Positions 46,193 to 54,585 of a stretch of 64,000 nucleotides of DNA are shown one piece after another. Within the stretch, counting starts at the first letter, position 1; each line of letters opens with the position of its first letter. Source of the DNA: Zhongshania aquimaris (lineage in GTDB: Bacteria; Pseudomonadota; Gammaproteobacteria; Pseudomonadales; Spongiibacteraceae); assembly GCF_019312595.1 (NCBI RefSeq), contig NZ_JAHWDQ010000001.1:1552926-1616925 (forward strand), written 5' to 3'. The notes beneath the pieces are model-generated. The model had not been told where the DNA came from. It did not search any database and saw nothing but the letters and a program-made list of their open reading frames with translations. A program made the translations under genes and the position numbers.

Positions 46193-46245
46193 TGAGGGTC
46201 AGGTCTTTGATTTATGATTTAAATCCAAAACCAAAGACCGGATCA
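46193..46245. repeat. REP-like palindrome
   Basis: GGTCAGGTCTTTGATTTATG and, 20 bp later, CAAAGACCGGATC form an imperfect hairpin. The same element recurs at 48350 and 54593, with partial copies near 54570 and 56115. GGGGTCAGAGTAAAA at 46506 is a related end. These look like REP sequences mobilised by IS200-type (TnpA-REP) transposases; no transposase gene is in the window. Confidence 0.65.
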
Positions 46246-46304
46246 AACGATGGATGGCTATGAACGCCCGCCGATATCAGCCTTGGGATCTTTTAATTTC
46301 CTAA

Positions 46305-46472
46305 GATGCTTACCTAATCCCGACTTGCTACGACCTAAAACGTAAACTTCCGGCTGGTTTAGTAGAACTTTACCAAACGGCCTGCCATATCGCTGGCGAC
46401 TTAGGCATCCCGTTATTTGTCGCTGGTGCAATGGCACGCGATTTAACTTTGGTACGCGGCTACGAAGCATAA
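46305..46472 (+). pseudogene. Nucleotidyltransferase (AbiEii-like) N-terminal fragment
   Basis: Downstream of an in-frame stop, a 55-codon stretch reads ...LVELYQTACHIAGDLGIPLF, VAGAMARDLTLVRGYEA and stops. The helix followed by hhhVAGAxARDLhL is the opening of MNT/AbiEii-type nucleotidyltransferase domains found in toxin-antitoxin systems. The catalytic GS...D motif that should follow is lost. It lies beside the Argonaute operon in the REP-rich segment; no other gene is seen between 46129 and 46637. Confidence 0.45.
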
Positions 46473-46637
46473 GCAGTCGAGCACTCGCTTACATAAAGCA
46501 AAATTGGGGTCAGAGTAAAACCCCTCCTGTTGACCTTGCGATTGGCAGCTACGTAATATCAGTTGCCCATACTGATCTACCTAGTAACGCCGACTCACCC
46601 ATTAAACGTTCTACTCGAATTGACGGGAGCATGACAA

Positions 46638-47042
46638 ATGCAATGGACTTCGATCCCTGAAGGCTACAAACATTGGGCGGGAGATCCTGCCGAAGACAAT
46701 ATCGGTCCATTTTTCTTTAAGTCGATGGCGCCAAAGTCAGAAACCGCCCTGTGCTTGCAGGAAAAGCACTGCAATATGTTCGGCATTGTTCATGGTGGAG
46801 TATTGATGGCGTTCGTCGATTACACTCTGTGCCTGGCGGGCTTGGAATCGACAGAGGACGGCTGCGTAACCGTGACCTGTGACAATCAGTTTATTGGCTC
46901 CGCAAACGCTGGCGAGTTACTCACCGGCCATGGTGAACTCATTCACCGCACTCGCAAACTGGCTTTTGTCCGGGCCACATTGACCGTAGAGGATAGAACG
47001 GTGCTCTGCGCAACAGCGACACTAAAAATGTTAGCGAAGTAG
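46638..47042 (+). CDS. Hotdog-fold thioesterase (PaaI/YdiI-like)
   Basis: This 134-residue single-hotdog protein has the helix motif NMFGIVHGGVLMAFVDYTL, typical of PaaI/4HBT-2 acyl-CoA thioesterases, and a strand-rich C-terminus. These enzymes release CoA from aryl or acyl thioesters in the cytosol. The ribosome site GGGAG stands ten bases before the ATG. It is isolated from other fatty-acid genes here. Confidence 0.85.
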   Translation: MQWTSIPEGYKHWAGDPAEDNIGPFFFKSMAPKSETALCLQEKHCNMFGIVHGGVLMAFVDYTLCLAGLESTEDGCVTVTCDNQFIGSANAGELLTGHGELIHRTRKLAFVRATLTVEDRTVLCATATLKMLAK

Positions 47043-47163
47043 GCTCAACGGCGGCAACGCTTACCGGCAGCGTTCAGTCTTGGGTGCAGCAAACGGGAAT
47101 AAAAAGGCAGTTCAAGGCGAGTTCCCCAATGAGCAATTCAGGGCAGTGCTATGTTTGGCATGC

Positions 47164-48231
47164 TTAAATTAATTCTACCCGCTGTGCAATATCACCGGAT
47201 TGAACCAGCTGTAAAAATTCCTCACCCAACTCCAGGCTGCGCGTTGCTGAGTCCTGCCAAAGCCGTTTACGCTTGGCATCATCATGTTGCATCCGCAAAA
47301 AATCTCTACGATCCGGGATGCGCCCCAAGTCGGTGGACGCTATGAATTCCTCTGAAGGTGCTAGCAACACGGCCTTATCTAACTGTGAAGCGGGTGTTTT
47401 TCGCCACGAGAAGTATTTATCAAACCAGCCCGCTATCGCTTCGGTGTAAAAATGCGGATACAGCACAATGCCCCCGCCCTGCCATAAACTTCCCGGCAGC
47501 GGGTGGTAATCCAACAAGCCACCATCTCGATGAGTCCCCAAAGGGCCACCGGCTATATCGCTAACACCGGCCATAATCACCGGAATCGACCCCGATGCCT
47601 GTACCGCTCTGTGCAAGTTTTGCGGTGACAGCGGGGCATAGTGCGTCACATACCGGTCCGACGCCCGCACGGCACCATTGGCCCTGACATCGGAAAAAAT
47701 AACGCGCTCCATCGCTCCAATATTGGCATTGCGACCCAAACCACTTAGCAAGAAGGCCTTTACCATCGCGATTTTCTGGCTAGAAACAGTATCCCTACCT
47801 AGTAAACCACGCGCCAATACCGTGCCGCAGTGATATCGAAATTGAGGGTGGGAGAGTATCTCTTCACTACCGCCTCCGCCCAGCACAAGGTCGAGTATCT
47901 TTTTTGTTTCCTGGTCGATGTAATCGGCCGTAATACCGTGTGGATAAGATTGCTCTATATAAGCGGTAGCCAAGTTATCTAAAGCTGCCGCTGCATCACG
48001 GCGACAGGCCGCCGCGAGTTTAAAGGCACCGATAGAGGTACCAAAAACATCAATGGGGTGATCAACATCGGTCAGCCATTCCGAAAATATCGCCCGATCT
48101 AATCCGTATATAGCCAACCACTTTGCTGCGCCCGATGCACCGAAAATGGCGCTGACATCAGACTGTTGAAGGCCGTGCTGCCGGATATGATCAAATGCGG
48201 TTTGCCCTGCAAGGATTCTTAATTTATTCAT
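47164..48231 (-). CDS. Patatin-like phospholipase
   Basis: I prefer the ATG at 48231 over an upstream TTG, giving 355 residues. The nucleophile elbow is GTSIGA (VFGTSIGAFKLAA) near residue 70, the oxyanion strip is FGASGAAKW, and the catalytic Asp sits in DGGLLDYHP. This Ser-Asp dyad hydrolyses acyl chains from lipids. There is no signal peptide, so it is cytosolic or secreted by another route. Patatins can be housekeeping lipases or defence effectors; nothing adjacent points to CD-NTase or other defence partners. Confidence 0.85.
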   Translation of the reverse strand: MNKLRILAGQTAFDHIRQHGLQQSDVSAIFGASGAAKWLAIYGLDRAIFSEWLTDVDHPIDVFGTSIGAFKLAAACRRDAAAALDNLATAYIEQSYPHGITADYIDQETKKILDLVLGGGGSEEILSHPQFRYHCGTVLARGLLGRDTVSSQKIAMVKAFLLSGLGRNANIGAMERVIFSDVRANGAVRASDRYVTHYAPLSPQNLHRAVQASGSIPVIMAGVSDIAGGPLGTHRDGGLLDYHPLPGSLWQGGGIVLYPHFYTEAIAGWFDKYFSWRKTPASQLDKAVLLAPSEEFIASTDLGRIPDRRDFLRMQHDDAKRKRLWQDSATRSLELGEEFLQLVQSGDIAQRVELI

Positions 48232-48340
48232 CAAACGACCAAAAATCTTCAATGGGATTTTATACAGAGAATTAGGCTTTCAGCCTCATTTCAGGCAGCG
48301 ATATTTAGCTATAACACTCATAACAACTCCAAATCGACAA

Positions 48341-49356
48341 AACTTCGAGGGTCAGGTCTTTGATTTATGCTTCAAGTCCAAAACCAAAGATCAGATCGCC
48401 CTATGAACAGTCATGAACGCACGTCGGCGTTAGTCTTTCAAACCCCAGCGAAACGAAGTTAATTCCAACTTGTTCCAGCCTATAACTTAACGCAAACTAC
48501 ATCTACTAAACTAGCCGCTAAGGAACAGGCGATGGCTAAATCCACTATCATGGATGATCTTTTTACCCTAGGTGCCAAGCTTCCTTGGAAGTTGAGCCTC
48601 GCCCTCGCCTTTGGCTCCGCAATTGCTTTACACCAACTCTCCCTCATTGAACCACCTGCCTCTACTGGACTGCATGATTTATCCAAGGTCGTGTTTGTAC
48701 AGGCCGCAAGAGTTTTCGGATTATTCGGCCAATATCTAGTGCCAGCGGCACTGCTATTTGGTGCCCTTGCGGGTTTCATGCAACGCCGTCGAGGCAAGGA
48801 TTTGCTCGCGCAAACCAGAACCCAGCCCAAGGGCCTCGGTACGCTCTCATGGCAGCAATTTGAGCAGCTAGTTGGCGCCATCTTCAGGGAGCAAGGCTAT
48901 CAGGTTGAAGAGCGCGGCAGGCAAGGTGCCGACGGCGGCGTAGATTTGGTACTAAGGAAAGCCGGCGAAAAGTATCTGGTTCAATGCAAGCACTGGCGAT
49001 CTCTTAAAGTTGGCGTACCGGTTGTAAGAGAGCTATACGGCGCCATGGCGGCAGAGGGTGCCGTAGGAGGTTTTGTTGCCACTACCGGACAGTTTACCGC
49101 CGATGCCAAACGCTTTATTGAAGGCCGCAATGTAAAGCTGATCGATGGCCAGCAACTCAGTAAACAGATGAAAAAGAACAGCGTTAATACTGCTAACGTT
49201 CAAGCCAAGATAACGCCGTTGCGCCCGGCAATACCCGACTGTCCTTTATGCGCTAAACCCATGATTAGTCGCGTAGCGAAAAAGGGAGCACAATCGGGGA
49301 AGCGGTTCTGGGGGTGTACAAATTTTCCAGCTTGCCGAGGCACGCGACCGCTTTAG
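48341..49356 (+). repeat. Direct duplication, copy 1 (REP plus Mrr gene)
   Basis: From AACTTCGAGGGTCAGG to the end of the Mrr-type gene this segment is repeated at 54586-55600 in the same direction. The ~190-bp non-coding leader differs at about four positions, while the gene shows alternating identical and diverged blocks. Confidence 0.85.
48532..49356 (+). CDS. Membrane-anchored Mrr-type restriction endonuclease with zinc ribbon, copy 1
   Basis: This 274-residue protein has two predicted membrane segments (around residues 16-33 and 60-82: LSLALAFGSAIALHQLS and YLVPAALLFGALAGF). A restriction-endonuclease domain follows (LSWQQFEQLVGAIFREQGY, then DGGVDLVL and the catalytic YLVQCKHW, a Q-x-K version of PD-(D/E)XK). 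The C-terminus is a topoisomerase-type zinc ribbon (CPLCAKPM...FWGCTNFPACRGTRPL). Mrr-like enzymes cut modified or foreign DNA. Copy 1 keeps a good ribosome site (AAGGA); the second copy 6.2 kb away does not. Confidence 0.88.
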   Translation: MAKSTIMDDLFTLGAKLPWKLSLALAFGSAIALHQLSLIEPPASTGLHDLSKVVFVQAARVFGLFGQYLVPAALLFGALAGFMQRRRGKDLLAQTRTQPKGLGTLSWQQFEQLVGAIFREQGYQVEERGRQGADGGVDLVLRKAGEKYLVQCKHWRSLKVGVPVVRELYGAMAAEGAVGGFVATTGQFTADAKRFIEGRNVKLIDGQQLSKQMKKNSVNTANVQAKITPLRPAIPDCPLCAKPMISRVAKKGAQSGKRFWGCTNFPACRGTRPL

Positions 49357-49451
49357 CGCAGGTGAGCGCGAGTTTTTAATGCACGCACTATTATTGAAAT
49401 TATAATATTTTGAGTAGCAGTAAAATTCTCAACTTATAAATCACACGCTCT

Positions 49452-49742
49452 CTAACTACCGCCCTTACTCGGCTTCCGCGAGGCGGGAATAATAAAACCC
49501 ACCTCTAGCCCAAAAGGTCTGGCAATTTTCTTAAGGGTTTCCAGCGTTGGATTGCCCTTATCACGCTCTACTTCCATTAAGGCGCGGGGCGCAATACGCA
49601 ACACATTTTTGGCATATTCTTCTTGGGTCATGCCGACAATTTTGCGCATTTTTCGCGCAGCTTGGCCCAGGGTGAGTTCGCCATCTGCGAGCTGCCGTTG
49701 CAGTTCCAACTTTTTCTCGGTGGGATTATTAGGGCGCTTCAT
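49452..49742 (-). CDS. XRE-family HTH antitoxin (HipB-like)
   Basis: This 96-residue DNA-binding protein has the XRE helix-turn-helix MTQEEYAKNVLRIAPRALME, followed by VERDKGNPTLETLKKIARPF. It is encoded after the HipA-like kinase with a four-base overlap (ATGA). Such proteins neutralise the toxin and repress their own operon. Order toxin-then-antitoxin is opposite to classic hipBA. The four repeated operators upstream of the kinase are its likely binding sites. Confidence 0.85.
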   Translation of the reverse strand: MKRPNNPTEKKLELQRQLADGELTLGQAARKMRKIVGMTQEEYAKNVLRIAPRALMEVERDKGNPTLETLKKIARPFGLEVGFIIPASRKPSKGGS

Positions 49743-51073
49743 GAGATCACCTTTAGGTCTATGAGTGCAGATGCCTCCCGCTCAATAGCGTGTTTGCGCT
49801 GCGCTATTACCACCGGTTCAATCGCCTCCCGCGCCATAATATCAGGCAACGTCGCCAGGCGATGACCAAACGCATTAAGCTCTGCAATGAGAACCTTTTT
49901 GTTGATCATTGCCGGCATGGCAGCAATCACTTTGTCCCAAACCGGGATGCCGCCTTTTTCCTGATCGCCTTCCCACCGGCTCACTCTCGCAATGCCCTCG
50001 GGGTCTAAGTACATTGGTGCAAAATCAAATAATGGGGTCAGCTCGACGCGACCATCCTGATGGCGAAACACAGCGGTATTTCGGCCATGGTTGTCTTTGT
50101 TGCCAAGAGCAATGTTCAAAGAATCGCGCCTAATGTACTCCGTTACTTCTCGCTGCGGGTCAGTGGTATGAGCGATCAAGGCGTTGAGCAGCACGTTGTG
50201 CGAAGGTGTGCCTCCCGCTTCCCCGCCGTAACGACAAATTTCAGCCAAGGACAATAGGCTCTCCATGCCAATACGCTGAAGTCCTTGTGCCGTGCGAGGA
50301 CGGTCAAAGCGTGGAATCAACAGGGTATTTCTAGTCCACTGCAACTCGTCATGCACCCGAATACCAAGTGCTTTGGCCAACTTCATATAGGTGGCCTCTA
50401 AACGCAGCACCAGCCGGTCACTGTCGGTTTTTCCGCGCGGAAACTTAATTAGCCACGACGAGGCTATGGCCGCATCAGGCAGTGCGCCCTCTGCATGCCA
50501 GCGACCGGCTTCATCAAGCACCATTAAAAACTTTGGGGCAACGCCCGCCACATCTGATGCACCGGAGGTGTGGGCACCATTTTGGTAAGCGTATTCAATA
50601 AAATGTTCCTGGCGCTCACAAATCTCATCGAGTGTGAAGCCCGGGTGGTCAGACATTGTAACTGCAACACCGTCTGACCCCGGTGCCTGCATATTAGGAT
50701 CGCGAGCCAATACCGCTTCGCGAATACGCAGATGACCTGGCGGCGAGCCGGCGCCATGCAAAAGCAACTCCAGGTCTGCGTCGTAGCCGTCTGTTATCCC
50801 TAGGCGTTTCACCCAGTGATCTCGGCCTGCGCCGCTGGGAAGAACATCCAAAAGAAACGCTGGCCAACTGGCAATATCGCGAATCAACAGCTCAACGGGA
50901 TAGTTGCAGGCAAGCCCAGCGGCTTTTTCGGTACCCTCTTTAATCTGGGCGATCGCATAGTCATCGTCATATTGCAGGCGAGACGAATCGAGGTGACTAG
51001 GGCCAGCCACAGAGATGGTGGCGGCTTTCAGCCATTCGCCGTTACGATAAATTTCAATTGTGGCGGTATCCAC
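49739..51073 (-). CDS. HipA-like serine/threonine kinase toxin
   Basis: This 444-residue protein has the HipA fold: an N-terminal HipA_N part (IEIYRNGEWLKA), the ATP-binding WLIKFPRGK with a DSDRLV segment, and the catalytic LNIALGNKDNHGRNTAVFRH, matching HipA's N-x-D-x-H and DFG-like DFAP (LFDFAPMYLDPEG). HipA kinases phosphorylate glutamyl-tRNA synthetase or other tRNA-synthetase targets and arrest growth. It is paired with an XRE antitoxin. Its target here is unknown. Confidence 0.87.
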   Translation of the reverse strand: MDTATIEIYRNGEWLKAATISVAGPSHLDSSRLQYDDDYAIAQIKEGTEKAAGLACNYPVELLIRDIASWPAFLLDVLPSGAGRDHWVKRLGITDGYDADLELLLHGAGSPPGHLRIREAVLARDPNMQAPGSDGVAVTMSDHPGFTLDEICERQEHFIEYAYQNGAHTSGASDVAGVAPKFLMVLDEAGRWHAEGALPDAAIASSWLIKFPRGKTDSDRLVLRLEATYMKLAKALGIRVHDELQWTRNTLLIPRFDRPRTAQGLQRIGMESLLSLAEICRYGGEAGGTPSHNVLLNALIAHTTDPQREVTEYIRRDSLNIALGNKDNHGRNTAVFRHQDGRVELTPLFDFAPMYLDPEGIARVSRWEGDQEKGGIPVWDKVIAAMPAMINKKVLIAELNAFGHRLATLPDIMAREAIEPVVIAQRKHAIEREASALIDLKVIS

Positions 51074-51097
51074 AAAACACCCCGAAACAACAAATAA

Positions 51098-51291
51098 GAT
51101 ATTAAAATAGCTAAAAAATGAATGACAGTCAAATTAATAAGCCATTATGATGACCAAAAATTTATTACCGCTGCCCTAGCAGCACCATAGCTAACCCGAA
51201 CCAAGAACCCGAACACCAGAATTTAGTAAATTAAGCCATTTTAATATCCAAAAATAGTGACTCCATCAAAATACTAGCCATTATAATGGTG
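51098..51291. promoter_or_regulatory. Four operator repeats of the hip-like operon
   Basis: AGCCATTATGATGACC (51140), AGCCATTTTAATATCC (51234), AGCCATTATAATGGTG (51276) and, reversed, AGCTATTTTAATATC (51098-51112) share one core. The third contains the perfect palindrome CCATTATAATGG. They lie upstream of the HipA-like gene and are the probable autorepression sites for the XRE antitoxin. Confidence 0.7.
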
Positions 51292-51382
51292 TTTATTTGC
51301 ACAGAATTTTGAGCCAATGGGGATGCAAATCTACACCGCAAAAGACCACTGCTCGCCCGCACCCGCGACCACGCCACAAATC

Positions 51383-54364
51383 TTAATATACAGTAGGTCG
51401 CGTCACTGGCCAGGTACTGACACCGTCTACCGGCACCGCGACTGCATTGGCAATACTGCAGACGTCGTCAAAGGCATAGAACTGCTTCGCGGCGGGCAAC
51501 AGCAGCAACGCCTGCACCTGTGACGCCGCCTTGGCGGTATAGTCCCAGCCCAACATTGTGAAGTAATTGCGCTGATCTTTTCCGGTAATCAGGGAATAGG
51601 CAATCAGAAACCAGGACCGCCTCCCATCGCGATTGCTGACGAGCTCTTGGGCTTCTGCGTGACTGTAGAGGCCAAAACCGTATTTTGCTTTTACTGCGTC
51701 AAAGGCGGCTTCGCCTTCATCGAGTTTGGTTTTGAACTCCCTAGCCATTGTTAACACCAGCGGGAAGTAATCCCAACCTTCGGCGAAGCCACCCTGATCC
51801 GCTGCGTGCGCTGCAAGCTGGGTAATGATAGCGCGGTTCATCGCGCTGGCCTCGCCGGTCGACCAGACATTGTCATTCATATAGGTGACAGGATCACCCG
51901 AGTTTTGGGCCGCCTGCAGGAAGTCATAGCGTCGCCCGTTAGTCCTATGCTCGTTGCGCTCTACACCACATGCGCCGATATTCCCACCCGAGGCGCCGCC
52001 GGTATCGCGGTAGTAAAAATACGGTAGCGCTGCCCGCCAAGTATTGGTGAGCTGGTGATTATCCAGTGGCGCAAAGCGGTGATAGTCCGCCCCACTATTC
52101 CCCTCCAGGTGATGTCCGCGCTCATGTACCGGGCCTGCTCCCAGGGGATCCCAGGACCAGGTATAGGTCACGGGCTGATTACTACACCCACCAAAGCTGC
52201 CACAGTTGGTAATGTATTGGCGAATATTCCCTTCTACACTGCCCGCCACACCGTGAATATCACTATTACCACACTCCCAACCTTTGCTGGCGCAGAAATT
52301 CGCGATCGCGGTAGAGCGCTGGGGTATATCAAATCCGATATAGCCACTCAGGCGAAACATCTCATTGTAGTAATAGTCGCTTGCGACTCTCGCCACGTCA
52401 TCGACATCCCAGCCCATGCGATCAGTCAGTTGATCGAGGCTGTCTTGTAATGGCGCCAAGGGCGATGTCACATAAGTCTCCGGGGTCACTATCTCTGCCC
52501 ATTCATAATCACCCGAGGCCATCCCCGCGTAAAAATCCGTGGCGGTGTCCGGGCCGTTATAGAAGGGATGGGTTCCGATATTGGCAAAGCTCAGGTCAAT
52601 AGTGCGATCGGCTGGGTCCACTTTCGAGTGAGTGATGTGAACCACCCCACCGTAGGAGGAACTCAAATTCAATGTTTCTCCTGGCGACAGCTCATAGAAT
52701 ACCGACTGCAGGTATTTGGGCATATTGTAATGATCCCGCGAATCGCTGGTGCGGAACGCATATACCGCGCCAGGAAACTGTATATTCCAGAACAGCGTCA
52801 CCGAAATATCACTGTTATTATCTGTGCGCGTGACCGAAAACGCCTGCCCAGGTAGCACGTAGGCCCCGGTTGGTTTGCGGCCGTAAAACCGCGTTGGAAT
52901 GCTGACGCTATAATTCTTGGGCGTCACTTGCAGGTAATCGCTGGAGCCCTGAAATCCCCTGTCCGGTTGCCTAGCCGAAATATCACGCTCGTTATAAACC
53001 AGATGATCCGCCAGGTAACTGCTGAAAAAATCATTCTGGTCGGATTCGAGGATATCCATTGGAAACACAACATCTTGACGCAAACGATCACCCAACAGGG
53101 CGTAAGCACGCTCCCGGCGGTAATCCGCCAAGGCCTCATCAAAAATGCGGACTTTATCGCTGTCCATCGCCCGCATCAGGGTACGCAGTGCCGATGCGCC
53201 CCGATCAAAGTTATCCTCAAAGCCAAAGACGGATGACGTATCCACCGTGTCGCCCGACAATCCTGCCGCCAGATCAAAGGAGAAGTCTCCATTTAACACA
53301 TGGGCAAGTACGGCGTTGATCCCCACGCTATCGGCCTGCAGTGCCGCGATTAACTCCCCCGCATTATTCCACTCGCTATTCCGGTTCGCTTCGCTGAGAA
53401 AATAATTTCCAGGGCCCGGCAAATCAGCCCCGAAAATGGCTGAATAAGCTTTAGAAGCAGAAGTCGCGTGTTCCTGTCCGGTATGCAAATACAGCACAGG
53501 CACTCCCGCTTGCAGCTGCTGCTTTAACGCCAACACATCGCCGTCTAGCGTTTCTTCCGCGCCATTCTTACCCAACACAATCAAATCAACACCACTGGTA
53601 CAGGTATTAAGCTCCGCGGTTTTACTGCACGTGTTGACACTAGAATTGGGCAAAGCAGCCTGGAACCAGGCTTGAATCACAGCCGTATTTTGAGTTCGCG
53701 CTACCAACACGGTAAGCGATGACTGCAAGGACGATTCGTCACCCGCGGTATCACCCAATAGCCAAGCAACTAGCCGACGAAATGCTGATTCAAAACTCTG
53801 GTTGAGCCCCTGACTGAACAGTAAGGGGGGATTGCTACCAAATAAACTATAGCGCGCATGCTGTTGCTTATAAACGCCCGCCATTGCCTGTACGCGCCCT
53901 CCATTCTGCATGAGCAGGGGAATCTGACCATTCGCCTTGCGACGATAGCTCGGCGCCGACACATAGCTTGTGCGGTTTGGAATCTGATAAGAAATGGCGC
54001 CACTACCAAACACGCCAGAGACCAGATCTGCCACACTTTCCTCAAGCGCACTATTTTCAGCAATGGCGGTATTGATCAAATCGGCCTTGGGATCGTAGCC
54101 CGCGACGGCAAAAACGTCCCCTGTCCGTAATACGGTTTCCAACGGAGCTTCGCCCTCGCAAGCATCGCCTATTCCATTGGCATTACCGTCCTGTTGCGAG
54201 GGGTTGATGACATCAGGACAGTTATCCACCGAGTCATAAATACCATCATTGTCACGATCCGGCGGTGAGACTCGATCACCCGCACCGCCCCCGGAGCCGC
54301 CCCCTCCACAGGCAACAAGGGTGAGCAAAATAATAAACAGGTAAGCACGGGTAACATTTGTCAT
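51383..54364 (-). CDS. M60/ImpA-like secreted lipoprotein metallopeptidase
   Basis: This 993-residue lipoprotein has signal and lipobox LLTLVAC-G, followed by a Gly-rich linker and thrombospondin-3-type calcium repeats (DRDNDGIYDSVDNC...GNANGIGDACEG). A large middle region resembles ImpA N-terminal domains. The zinc-protease motif HERGH (in GPVHERGHHLEGN) lies near residue 748, typical of M60-like/ImpA peptidases that cleave glycoproteins such as mucins. It is probably surface exposed. It sits alone between the hip-like module and the second Mrr copy. Confidence 0.85.
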   Translation of the reverse strand: MTNVTRAYLFIILLTLVACGGGGSGGGAGDRVSPPDRDNDGIYDSVDNCPDVINPSQQDGNANGIGDACEGEAPLETVLRTGDVFAVAGYDPKADLINTAIAENSALEESVADLVSGVFGSGAISYQIPNRTSYVSAPSYRRKANGQIPLLMQNGGRVQAMAGVYKQQHARYSLFGSNPPLLFSQGLNQSFESAFRRLVAWLLGDTAGDESSLQSSLTVLVARTQNTAVIQAWFQAALPNSSVNTCSKTAELNTCTSGVDLIVLGKNGAEETLDGDVLALKQQLQAGVPVLYLHTGQEHATSASKAYSAIFGADLPGPGNYFLSEANRNSEWNNAGELIAALQADSVGINAVLAHVLNGDFSFDLAAGLSGDTVDTSSVFGFEDNFDRGASALRTLMRAMDSDKVRIFDEALADYRRERAYALLGDRLRQDVVFPMDILESDQNDFFSSYLADHLVYNERDISARQPDRGFQGSSDYLQVTPKNYSVSIPTRFYGRKPTGAYVLPGQAFSVTRTDNNSDISVTLFWNIQFPGAVYAFRTSDSRDHYNMPKYLQSVFYELSPGETLNLSSSYGGVVHITHSKVDPADRTIDLSFANIGTHPFYNGPDTATDFYAGMASGDYEWAEIVTPETYVTSPLAPLQDSLDQLTDRMGWDVDDVARVASDYYYNEMFRLSGYIGFDIPQRSTAIANFCASKGWECGNSDIHGVAGSVEGNIRQYITNCGSFGGCSNQPVTYTWSWDPLGAGPVHERGHHLEGNSGADYHRFAPLDNHQLTNTWRAALPYFYYRDTGGASGGNIGACGVERNEHRTNGRRYDFLQAAQNSGDPVTYMNDNVWSTGEASAMNRAIITQLAAHAADQGGFAEGWDYFPLVLTMAREFKTKLDEGEAAFDAVKAKYGFGLYSHAEAQELVSNRDGRRSWFLIAYSLITGKDQRNYFTMLGWDYTAKAASQVQALLLLPAAKQFYAFDDVCSIANAVAVPVDGVSTWPVTRPTVY

Positions 54365-54585
54365 ATAAAGGCTTCAAAGAGTGTGTCGTGATTTAGCGCA
54401 AAAAATCTAACGCAATGTATTATTGGCGTTAAAAATCATAATCTCTTTGAATTCGCCATCTTAGGAACTACGTCTCATTTATCAGGACAATGCGCACCAG
54501 TAATTACCCCTACTACGCGGCGATTCCTCGATGTGCTAAGGGTCTTCTGGGGCCATATGGATCAAGCCTTTGATATATGATTCAA

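Noticed and set aside
47164-48231. Patatin as a CBASS effector
   Set aside because: No CD-NTase, ubiquitin-like or HORMA/TRIP13 gene is adjacent; the plain lipase reading is safer.
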